Below are positions 1 to 6,716 of a DNA stretch of 10,743 nt, piece after piece; position 1 is the first letter of the stretch, and every line of letters starts with the position of its first letter. Origin of the DNA: Sulfurimonas autotrophica (GTDB taxonomy: Bacteria > Campylobacterota > Campylobacteria > Campylobacterales > Sulfurimonadaceae). A program made the translations under genes and the position numbers. The DNA is taken from NCBI GenBank assembly GCA_015662405.1, contig DQUE01000151.1:1-10743 (forward strand), written 5' to 3'. The notes beneath the pieces are model-generated. The model did no database searches, had not been told where the DNA came from, and worked only from the letters and a program-made list of their open reading frames with translations.

Positions 1-189
1 GAGCTCCATAGAAACGATTTACTTGTCATTCACAGTGCAGGAGCATATGGCTTTGGGATGGGAAGCAACTATAACACTCGTGGAAGAAGTGCTGAAGTGG
101 CCATTGAAAATGGCGAAGCAAGGCTTATACGAAAACGGGAATCTTTTGAAGACCTTATCGCTTTAGAACAAGAATTTTTAGTAGAGTAA
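1..189 (+). CDS. lysA: Diaminopimelate decarboxylase, C-terminal end (5' truncated)
   Basis: The last 62 codons of a gene that starts before the window. LysA is a cytoplasmic PLP enzyme that decarboxylates meso-diaminopimelate to L-lysine, the final step of lysine synthesis. The visible part carries the conserved C-terminal signature: a GAYGFGMGSNYN block followed by R-G-R, the acidic 'AEV' strand, and a terminal R-K-R-E...EDL...E segment. In the family the Tyr in GAYG contacts PLP/substrate in the dimer. The PLP lysine lies in the missing N-terminal barrel and cannot be checked. The stop codon (TAA, 187-189) is one base from the next start, so it is probably cotranscribed with the HAD gene downstream. 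The assignment rests on the motif and on lysA heading this cluster in Campylobacter. Confidence 0.93.
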   Translation, partial: ELHRNDLLVIHSAGAYGFGMGSNYNTRGRSAEVAIENGEARLIRKRESFEDLIALEQEFLVE

Positions 190-190
190 A

Positions 191-979
191 ATGTATTTTA
201 TAGATGTGCAAGGAACTCTTATTAGTGATGCAGACAAATCTCCAATAGAGGGAAGCATAGCATTTATAAACAGGCTTAATGCCGAAGATATTCCTTATAT
301 GGTGATTACAAATAATACAAAAAAAGCATCGCAGGATTTTTTGCTCTATCTTAATTCTATAGGTTTTCATTTTGATAAAAGCAGATATCTTGATCCATTA
401 ATGCTTTTAGAATCCCATGTTGCAAAAGAAGCAGTTGCTGCATATGGGGCAGAAGCGTTTTTACAAACACTTCAAAAAATGGGCTATAGATTCGATTATG
501 CAAATCCAAAAACAGTGCTCATTGCAATAAAAGAGAATTTTACGGCTGATGAGTATGCACAGATGATAGATTATTTGCTTGATGGTGCAAAATTAGTTGG
601 TATGCATGAGACATCTCTTTATGCTAAGAACAATAAGCGTTATCCTGGTGTTGGAGCTATTTTAAAGATGCTGGAATTTGCTACAAGTTGTAGTTATGAT
701 GTTGTAGGTAAGCCAAGTGAGGCATTTTATAGGGAAGCTCTACGCAGACTTAAAAAGCAAAACCCACAAGCAGAGTTTAAAGATATTACTATTATCAGTG
801 ATGATGTAAAGGGAGATTTGGGTGGAGCAAAAGAGTTGGGTATGAAAACAATCTTTGTAACGAGTGGCAAATATAAAAGTGCTGATGAGATTGTGCCTTT
901 TTTGCAAGAAGATCTCAAACCTGACTTTATATATGAAAATATGCAAGATATTTTAATCCGCCACAAGATGGAGCAATAA
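191..979 (+). CDS. HAD-superfamily (class IIA, NagD-like) hydrolase with DxQ motif I
   Basis: A 262-residue cytoplasmic protein with the HAD Rossmann core. Motif I is at residues 3-10 (FIDVQGTL, nucleophile Asp5). Motif II is T40-N-N-T. A C2-type cap fits roughly between residues 75 and 165. Motif III is Lys174 in VGKPSEAFY. Motif IV is S203-D-D-V-K-G-D209 followed by LGGAKELGM, the HAD-IIA arrangement seen in NagD and phosphoglycolate-phosphatase-like enzymes. The oddity is Gln7 where DxD phosphatases have the general acid/base Asp. Activity may be slow, altered or lost, although Asp5, Thr40, Lys174, Asp204/205 and Asp209 are all present. The substrate is unknown. The start lies one base after the lysA stop and the stop overlaps the pheA ATG (TAATG), so translation is probably coupled. 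An equivalent gene sits between lysA and pheA in C. jejuni, which suggests a maintained role, perhaps clearing a damaged metabolite (inference). Confidence 0.85.
   Translation: MYFIDVQGTLISDADKSPIEGSIAFINRLNAEDIPYMVITNNTKKASQDFLLYLNSIGFHFDKSRYLDPLMLLESHVAKEAVAAYGAEAFLQTLQKMGYRFDYANPKTVLIAIKENFTADEYAQMIDYLLDGAKLVGMHETSLYAKNNKRYPGVGAILKMLEFATSCSYDVVGKPSEAFYREALRRLKKQNPQAEFKDITIISDDVKGDLGGAKELGMKTIFVTSGKYKSADEIVPFLQEDLKPDFIYENMQDILIRHKMEQ
970..973 (+). promoter_or_regulatory. Shine-Dalgarno for pheA
   Basis: GGAG lies five bases before the ATG at 979, inside the last codons of the HAD gene. It decides between the two in-frame ATGs at 979 and 988 in favour of the first, which is also the one coupled to the HAD stop through TAATG. 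Confidence 0.6.
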
Positions 980-2070
980 TGAGAACAATGAATACACTAG
1001 ATGATTGTAGAGAAGAGATAGATACAATAGACAATGAAATACTTACGCTTTTAAATAAGCGGATGAAGGTTGTTAAGAGAGTTGGAGAGATTAAAAAAGA
1101 TACAGGTGGCGCTATTTATAGACCTGAGAGGGAAAAAGCCATTATTGAGAGATTAGTCATAAGGAGTGAAAAAGAGGGTGGATTGCTGAGCAAAAGTGCA
1201 ATTGAGGCGATATTTTTAGAAATTTTCGCAGTTGCAAGAAATTTGGAATTGCCTGAGCGTATTGCCTATTTAGGACCAGAGGGGAGTTTTACTCATCAAG
1301 CGGCAGAGAGTCGTTTTGGTGCTATGAGTGACTATCTCTCTTTAAACTCCATTGCTTCTGTTTTTAAAACACTCGAAACAGGACGCGCGAAGTTTGGTAT
1401 TGTCCCAATTGAGAATTCTCGTGATGGCATTGTGGGTGAAACACTTGATCTGCTTGCAAAGAGTTCTGTTAAAATTGTAGCAGAGCTCTACATGCCTATT
1501 CATATCTCTTTTGCTACAAAAGCACAAAGGCTTGAAGATATTACAAAAATATATTCCAAAGACAAAGGTTTTGGACAGTGTCGTGAATTTTTAAATGAAC
1601 ATGGGCTGAATAATGTTGAGCTTATTCCGGTAGAATCTACTGCAAAAGCTGCAATACTTGCAGCAAAAGAGCCAAATGCTGCTGCAATATGTTCTCACAT
1701 AGCAGCAAAACTCTATGGTGTGCCGACTCTGTTTGAAAATATTGAAGATGCTATAGATAATACAACGCGCTTTGTTATCTTGAGTGATTTTAAAAATGGT
1801 GTGAGTGGAGATGATAAAACATCTATTCTCGTACGACTAAAAGATGCTGTCAAAGCTGGCTCTTTGGTGCATTTTTTACAAGATTTTGATAAAGAGAAGA
1901 TAAATCTCTCAAAAATTGAATCACGTCCATCACGAGATCAAGGTGGTTTTGGTTACTGGTTTTATATAGACTTTTATGGTCATATAGATGAAGAGAAAGT
2001 GCAAAAAGTAATACAAAAACATAAAAATGAAGTAACATGGCTTGGAAGTTATGTAAAGGGTGAAGTTTGA
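979..2070 (+). CDS. pheA: Bifunctional chorismate mutase / prephenate dehydratase (P-protein)
   Basis: A 363-residue cytoplasmic enzyme that converts chorismate to prephenate and then to phenylpyruvate, the precursor of phenylalanine. Residues about 5-90 form an AroQ chorismate mutase helix bundle with Arg11, Arg28, Lys39, Arg51 and Glu52 at places matching the catalytic set of the E. coli enzyme. Residues about 94-270 are the prephenate dehydratase domain (YLGPEGSFTH at 97-106, PIENSRDG at 143-150, and TTRF at 262-265 with the catalytic Thr). Residues about 280-360 are the ACT domain, with GSLV at 294-297 and ESRPSR at 314-319, the phenylalanine-binding motifs. Feedback inhibition by Phe is therefore expected. 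The first ATG overlaps the HAD stop and has GGAG (970-973) five bases upstream, which favours it over the ATG at 988. Length is normal for the family. Confidence 0.96.
   Translation: MRTMNTLDDCREEIDTIDNEILTLLNKRMKVVKRVGEIKKDTGGAIYRPEREKAIIERLVIRSEKEGGLLSKSAIEAIFLEIFAVARNLELPERIAYLGPEGSFTHQAAESRFGAMSDYLSLNSIASVFKTLETGRAKFGIVPIENSRDGIVGETLDLLAKSSVKIVAELYMPIHISFATKAQRLEDITKIYSKDKGFGQCREFLNEHGLNNVELIPVESTAKAAILAAKEPNAAAICSHIAAKLYGVPTLFENIEDAIDNTTRFVILSDFKNGVSGDDKTSILVRLKDAVKAGSLVHFLQDFDKEKINLSKIESRPSRDQGGFGYWFYIDFYGHIDEEKVQKVIQKHKNEVTWLGSYVKGEV
2055..2060 (+). promoter_or_regulatory. Shine-Dalgarno supporting the TTG start of hisC
   Basis: AAAGGG sits inside the pheA 3' end, six bases before the TTG at 2067. 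Good spacing, together with the four-base TTGA stop/start overlap, argues for a real TTG start with translational coupling to pheA. Confidence 0.6.
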
Positions 2071-3161
2071 AATTTAATAAAAAATTAAAAAATATAAATA
2101 CCTATGAAGCAGGAAAGCCAATAGAGCTTGTTGTAAGGGAATTTGGAATAGAGCCAAAAGATATTATAAAGTTGGCGTCCAATGAAAATCCCTATGGCTG
2201 TTCACCAAAGGTGCAAGATGCAGTTGCGGCAACTCTACCAAATATGGCACTCTATCCGGATGACAGTATGATGAAATTAAAAGATGCTTTGGCAAAGAAG
2301 TATGAGGTTGGTAAAAATAATCTGATTATTGGAAGTGGTAGCGATCAGGTTATAGAGTTTATTATGCATGCAAAAGCAGACGAAAATGCTAAAATAGTAA
2401 TAAATAGTGTTACCTTTGCTATGTATGAAATCTATGCAAGGCATGTCGGAGCAGAGGTTATAAGAACACAATCACAAGAGCATAACCTTGATGAGTTTTA
2501 CGAACTTTATAAAAGAGAAAATCCAGATATAATCTTTTTGTGCACACCAAATAATCCAACAGGCGATGCAATAGATGCGCAGGCATTGCTGGAGTTTTTA
2601 CACAAAATAGATAATGATACTTTGGTTGTAGTTGATTGTGCCTACATGGAGTATGCTGCTTACAAAGAGAGTGCCAAAAAGATAACGCCAAAAGAGCTAG
2701 TAGATAGATTTGAAAATGTTATCTATTTAGGAACATTTTCAAAAGCATATGGACTTGGAGGAATGCGTGTTGGTTATGGTATTTCTTCAGAAAATATTAT
2801 ACAAGAACTCTCTAAGCTAAGACCTCCTTTTAATATCACAACTTTGTCGCTTGAAGCAGCAAGTGTTGCTCTTGAAGATGAAGCATTTGTAAATAGTTGT
2901 ATCGCTTTAAACTTTGATGAGATGAAACGGTATGAGGCGTTTGCAAACGAGAAGCAAATAGATATAATAGAGAGTTACACAAATTTTGTTACTTTGTGTC
3001 TTCATGAAATGCACAAGTCGACACAGATTTGTGATGCTCTATTACGTCAAGGAGTAATTGTTCGCGACTTAAGTGGGTATGGAATGAACGCAATTCGCAT
3101 AACAGTTGGAACAAAAGAGCAAAATAGCCGTTTTTTTGAACTTGCATCAGTACTACTATAA
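2067..3161 (+). CDS. hisC: Histidinol-phosphate aminotransferase (TTG start)
   Basis: A 364-residue fold-type I PLP aminotransferase that transaminates imidazole-acetol phosphate with glutamate in histidine synthesis. Visible motifs are SNEN at 38-41 (substrate side), GSGSDQ at 89-94 (PLP phosphate), PNNPTG at 161-166, Asp190 with Tyr193 (pyridine ring), GTFSKAYGLGGMRVG at 222-236 with Schiff-base Lys226 and Arg234, and the C-terminal VRDLSGYGMNAIRIT. The start is TTG: it overlaps the pheA TGA by four bases (TTGA) and has AAAGGG six bases upstream, and the reading frame offers no nearby ATG. Its position directly after pheA, apart from any his cluster, suggests it may also transaminate phenylpyruvate to phenylalanine, as broad-specificity HisC enzymes do elsewhere. 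That is inference. Confidence 0.94.
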   Translation: MKFNKKLKNINTYEAGKPIELVVREFGIEPKDIIKLASNENPYGCSPKVQDAVAATLPNMALYPDDSMMKLKDALAKKYEVGKNNLIIGSGSDQVIEFIMHAKADENAKIVINSVTFAMYEIYARHVGAEVIRTQSQEHNLDEFYELYKRENPDIIFLCTPNNPTGDAIDAQALLEFLHKIDNDTLVVVDCAYMEYAAYKESAKKITPKELVDRFENVIYLGTFSKAYGLGGMRVGYGISSENIIQELSKLRPPFNITTLSLEAASVALEDEAFVNSCIALNFDEMKRYEAFANEKQIDIIESYTNFVTLCLHEMHKSTQICDALLRQGVIVRDLSGYGMNAIRITVGTKEQNSRFFELASVLL

Positions 3162-3180
3162 AATGTAAAATGGGAAGTTA

Positions 3181-4893
3181 ATGGATTTTAAGGTACTCTT
3201 TTCGCAGCTTTCAGTGTTGTATGCAAAACTGACGAAACAGCAAAAAATTATTATAGCGGCAGCTATTGTAGGTATTGTCGCATTTTTAATATTTTTAGTT
3301 GTATTTACTGCAAAAAAAACATCACTAAATGGCTATGAAGTACTTTTTGACACCTTAACTCCCGAAGATGCTGCAAAAGTTGTAGAACAACTTGAAAAAG
3401 ATAATATTCCTTATAAAATAGAAGCAAACAATGTTATAAAAGTGCCACGTGATGTTGTCTATAGAGAGAGAATCGCTATAGCCTCTTTAGGTATTCCAAA
3501 AAATAGCAATGTTGGTTTTGAACTTTTCGATAAACAGGAGTTTGGAGCAACAAGTTTTGATCAAGAGATTAAACATCTTCGTGCTTTAGAGGGAGAACTC
3601 TCCCGCACTATTACTGCGCTCTCTCCTGTTGAAGTGGCAAAAGTAAGTCTTGCACTTCCAAAAGATACGCTATTTGTCTCTAAACAGGTTGAGCCTACAG
3701 CCTCTGTGATGGTACAGCTCGTTGATGGAAGAGTGCTCACAGCCAAGCAAATAAGAGGTATTAAAAACCTTGTCTCTGCAGCTGTGCCAAAGTTAAAACC
3801 CTCTAATGTAATGCTAATTGATAGCGATGGTGTGACTCTTGGTGATGATGACGAGATGGTGCAAATGAGTGAACTCTCAGTTGTGCAACAAAAATACAAA
3901 ATAAAAGAAGAGAAAAAAAAACAAGAGAAGATCATTGATGTGATTGCTCCTTTTGTTGGAGGAAGAGATAAGGTTGTTGCAGAGGTAACGATAGAGTTTG
4001 ATTTTTCACAAAAGAATTCTACTTCTGAAACATATGATCCAGAGAATGTTGTACGAAGTGAGCAGGTAAATGAGGAGAAACGAGAAGGTGTTTCACCAAG
4101 AGAAGTTGGCGGTGTTCCAGGAACTGTTAGTAATATAGGACCCGTACAGGGGTTGGCATCGAATAAAATGGTTGAAAAATATTCAAAAAACTCAGGCACG
4201 ACCAATTATGAGGTAGGAAAGACTGTTAGTACGACAAAAAGTCAGTTTGCTAGAATTAAAAGAGTTACAGCAGCTGTTATAGTCGATGGAAAATATAAGG
4301 CAAAATTAGACAAAGATGGTAATCCAACAGGAGAGATGGAGTATATACCACTTGAGAGTGCAGATATTGATGCACTTACCTCGCTTGCTAGTCGCTCCAT
4401 CGGTATTGATCCAAACAGAGGTGATCAGATTAGCGTGCAAAATCTACAGTTCGAACGTGCCGCAATTGATCAAAGCTTGCAAGGTGTCAATAGGACAATT
4501 GCATTTATACAAACATACTTGGCACCATTTTCTAACTTGTTGAAATATTTGTTTGTGCTTTTATTGCTTTTTATCCTCTATAAAAAAGTTATTGCACCTT
4601 TTGCTGATAAAATGCTCGAAGTTTCAAAAGAGGATGAAGAGCTTGTTACTCCCTCTTTGGAATTAGATGAAGAAGAGGATGATGATCTGATAGAAAAAGT
4701 GCAACAAATGCGTAAAAAAGTAGAAGAGCAACTTGGCATCGGAGGCAACTTTAACGAAGAAGATCTCAAGCATGAGGTTATTTTAGAAAAAGTAAAAACT
4801 ATGGCAGAAGATGCACCAGAAGAAGTTGCGTCCTTACTGGAAGCACTTTTGAGTGAAGAATCATCAGACATCCCTGCAAAAGAGAGAAAATAA
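3181..4893 (+). CDS. fliF: Flagellar MS-ring protein FliF
   Basis: A 570-residue inner-membrane protein that forms the MS ring, the base on which the flagellar rod, C-ring and type III export gate assemble. It has a short cytoplasmic N-terminus, a first membrane helix at about 23-43, periplasmic ring-building (YscJ/FliF-type) domains from about 47 to 220, a less ordered periplasmic FliF_C stretch rich in Ser/Gly/Val around 290-360, a second membrane helix at about 452-468, and a cytoplasmic tail. The tail holds a strongly acidic run (about 477-500) and ends in an amphipathic segment (about 525-562, LEKVKTMAEDAPEEVASLL) that should be the FliG-binding region. There is no signal peptide, as expected. 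The start has GGGAAG (3172-3177) close upstream, 19 bases after hisC. Length is typical for the family. Confidence 0.97.
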   Translation: MDFKVLFSQLSVLYAKLTKQQKIIIAAAIVGIVAFLIFLVVFTAKKTSLNGYEVLFDTLTPEDAAKVVEQLEKDNIPYKIEANNVIKVPRDVVYRERIAIASLGIPKNSNVGFELFDKQEFGATSFDQEIKHLRALEGELSRTITALSPVEVAKVSLALPKDTLFVSKQVEPTASVMVQLVDGRVLTAKQIRGIKNLVSAAVPKLKPSNVMLIDSDGVTLGDDDEMVQMSELSVVQQKYKIKEEKKKQEKIIDVIAPFVGGRDKVVAEVTIEFDFSQKNSTSETYDPENVVRSEQVNEEKREGVSPREVGGVPGTVSNIGPVQGLASNKMVEKYSKNSGTTNYEVGKTVSTTKSQFARIKRVTAAVIVDGKYKAKLDKDGNPTGEMEYIPLESADIDALTSLASRSIGIDPNRGDQISVQNLQFERAAIDQSLQGVNRTIAFIQTYLAPFSNLLKYLFVLLLLFILYKKVIAPFADKMLEVSKEDEELVTPSLELDEEEDDDLIEKVQQMRKKVEEQLGIGGNFNEEDLKHEVILEKVKTMAEDAPEEVASLLEALLSEESSDIPAKERK

Positions 4894-4894
4894 T

Positions 4895-5923
4895 ATGGCT
4901 AACTTAACACAGCAACAACAGGCAATGTTTGAGGAAATGAGTATGGCGGAGAGGATTGCAATTTTATTATTACAGTTGGGCGAAGAAGCTACAGCGGCAA
5001 TATTTTCCAATATGGGTGTTGAAGCAATTACAGAAATTTCTAAATATATCGCATCCAACAGAACAATTGACAAAGCAATTGCAACTGCTGTTTTAGAAGA
5101 GTTTCATGCAATTTTTCAATCTGGGCAGTATATGACATCAGGGGGTATGGAGTATGCACGAGAGTTGCTCTATAGAACACTTGGCCCAGAAGAGGCAAAA
5201 AAAGTTTTAGAGAAACTCTCAAAAAGTATGCAAAATACACAAAATTTTGCGTACCTCTCTAAAATAAAGCCACAACAACTCTCAGACTTTATTATCAATG
5301 AGCATCCGCAAACTATTGCTCTTATTTTAGCACACATGGATCCAACAGAAGCCGCAGACACCTTACGGTATTTCCCAGATGATTTGCGAAGTGAAGTAGC
5401 TATGCGTATGGCAAATCTTGGAGATATTTCACCTTCTGTGATTAAGCGTGTATCAGCAGTCTTGGAATCAAAACTTGAATCATTGGCATCGTACAAAGTA
5501 GAAGTAGGTGGGGCACGTGCTGTTGCAGATATATTTAATCGCCTTGGTGTGAAGAGTGCTAAGGAAACATTGGCAACTATTGAGCAGGTAGATGAGGAGC
5601 TAGCAGCAAAGATCAAAGAGATGATGTTTACTTTTGAAGATATAGTAACACTTGATAAAAATGCTATTTCGGAAGTTTTAAAAGCTGTGGATAAAGCTGA
5701 TCTTATGCTGGCACTGAAATCTGCTCCTGAAGAGCTAAAAGAGAAGTTCTTTTCTGCTATGAGTGAACGTGCTCGTGAAGCATTTGAAGAGGAGATGCAA
5801 TTCCTTGGTGCGGTAAAAATGAAAGATGTTGAAGCTGCACAGAGAAGAATTGTTGAAATAGTAAATCAGTTGGCTGAATCTGGAGTTATCCAGATGGGAT
5901 CAACTGAAGAGATGATAGAGTAA
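4895..5923 (+). CDS. fliG: Flagellar motor switch protein FliG
   Basis: A 342-residue C-ring protein that binds the FliF tail through its N-terminal domain and meets the stator through its C-terminal domain, giving torque and direction switching. The middle domain carries NEHPQT at 135-140 (the EHPQ motif that binds FliM), the Gly-Gly hinge is at 205-206, and MFTFED at 244-249 begins the C-terminal armadillo part. The torque helix around 289-303 (S-E-R-A-R-E-A-F-E-E-E) has Arg292 or Arg294 and three Glu where E. coli has Arg281 and Asp288/Asp289, so charge is kept. The ATG at 4895, one base after the fliF stop, is chosen. An in-frame ATG at 4853 would add 14 residues read from inside fliF (KNHQTSLQKREN-type, unlike FliG) and is rejected. 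About 342 residues is normal for FliG in this phylum. Confidence 0.97.
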   Translation: MANLTQQQQAMFEEMSMAERIAILLLQLGEEATAAIFSNMGVEAITEISKYIASNRTIDKAIATAVLEEFHAIFQSGQYMTSGGMEYARELLYRTLGPEEAKKVLEKLSKSMQNTQNFAYLSKIKPQQLSDFIINEHPQTIALILAHMDPTEAADTLRYFPDDLRSEVAMRMANLGDISPSVIKRVSAVLESKLESLASYKVEVGGARAVADIFNRLGVKSAKETLATIEQVDEELAAKIKEMMFTFEDIVTLDKNAISEVLKAVDKADLMLALKSAPEELKEKFFSAMSERAREAFEEEMQFLGAVKMKDVEAAQRRIVEIVNQLAESGVIQMGSTEEMIE

Positions 5924-5927
5924 ATAG

Positions 5928-6716
5928 ATGGCAACTATAATATCTGAAAAAGAAATACAGAAGCATAATGTTCAAAAATATAGTTTTAAAGTTATAGCAA
6001 TAGGTTCAAGTTCGAAAACAAAAGAAGGATCTGATAAAGCAAAAATCTCTACAAAAGAGGATGAATCACAAGCGAGGGAATCAAATATCGATTCAAGTGC
6101 ATTGAGCACAAATTCTAAAGACTCTTTAATAGAGTCATTAATGAAAAAAACAGATGAAATGTCATCGAATTTTATTAAGTTACAAATGAAACTTGAAGCT
6201 AAAGAAGAAGAGTTCCAAGCAGAATTACAAAAAGCTAAAGAAGAGGCATTTAGTGAAGGCTTGAAGGCAGGAGAAGCAAAAGCACGTGAGGAGATTGACA
6301 GAGAAATAAGTAAAAAATTGGAGTTATTTATTACCTCTATAAAGAGACTAGACGAGAGTGCTAGCGAATTTGCAAAAGCACTTGAAAATATTAAAAGTGA
6401 ATTGATTAATGCAGCATTGGATATTGCAAAAGAGGTTATACAGATAGAAGTGAGTGAAAATTCGGCAAAAATTGCAAAAACCTTAAGTGATGCGTTGATA
6501 CAAGAGCTACAGAGTGCTTCAAGAGTTACACTGAAAGTAAATCCAAAAGATTATAGTGAAATCGTAGAACATGTAGGAAAACTTGAGTATATAGAAGTAG
6601 TTCCTGAGAGTGCGGTGAGTGAGGGTGGTGTTATTGTTTTAAGTGATGCGGGGAACATAGATGCACAAATATCAAAAAGATTTGAGAGAGTAAAAAAGGT
6701 GGCGTTGAGTGAGTAG
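5928..6716 (+). CDS. fliH: Flagellar export-ATPase regulator FliH
   Basis: A 262-residue cytoplasmic protein. FliH dimers bind and restrain the FliI ATPase and tether it to the C-ring/export gate, like the peripheral stalk (E/b subunits) of rotary ATPases. Residues 1-60 are polar and probably disordered. Residues about 65-135 are charged and helical, suggesting a coiled coil, with one GLKAG at 111-115 that may be the remnant of the GxxxG repeats seen in other FliH proteins. Residues about 150-262 match the globular C-terminal domain (ALDIAKEVIQIEV at 163-175, LKVNPKDY at 202-209, and the closing GGVIVLSDAGNIDAQISKR at 233-251). It starts four bases after fliG and overlaps dxs by eight bases. 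No fliI follows, so its partner must be encoded elsewhere. The low-complexity N-terminus makes sequence identification weaker than for FliF/FliG, but domain and context agree. Confidence 0.9.
   Translation: MATIISEKEIQKHNVQKYSFKVIAIGSSSKTKEGSDKAKISTKEDESQARESNIDSSALSTNSKDSLIESLMKKTDEMSSNFIKLQMKLEAKEEEFQAELQKAKEEAFSEGLKAGEAKAREEIDREISKKLELFITSIKRLDESASEFAKALENIKSELINAALDIAKEVIQIEVSENSAKIAKTLSDALIQELQSASRVTLKVNPKDYSEIVEHVGKLEYIEVVPESAVSEGGVIVLSDAGNIDAQISKRFERVKKVALSE
6695..6702 (+). promoter_or_regulatory. Shine-Dalgarno supporting the GTG start of dxs
   Basis: AAAGGTGG lies within the fliH 3' end, six bases before GTG at 6709. The codon just before the GTG in the dxs frame is a stop (TGA, 6706-6708), so GTG is the most upstream possible start. 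Confidence 0.6.

Noticed and set aside
3162..3180. A separate flagellar (sigma54 or sigma28) promoter before fliF
   Set aside because: The 19-base gap and the end of hisC show no GG-N10-GC type or sigma28 type pattern. A promoter deeper inside hisC cannot be excluded by eye.
3561..4205. A 214-codon open frame on the minus strand inside fliF
   Set aside because: It lies fully antisense to a certain FliF coding region, is rich in Ser/Thr/Phe as expected from the complement of this codon usage, shows no recognisable domain and has no promoter or Shine-Dalgarno that I can see.
4853..4894. Upstream in-frame ATG for fliG, inside the fliF 3' end
   Set aside because: It would add 14 residues unlike any FliG N-terminus. 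The ATG at 4895 follows the fliF stop by one base and gives the normal length.
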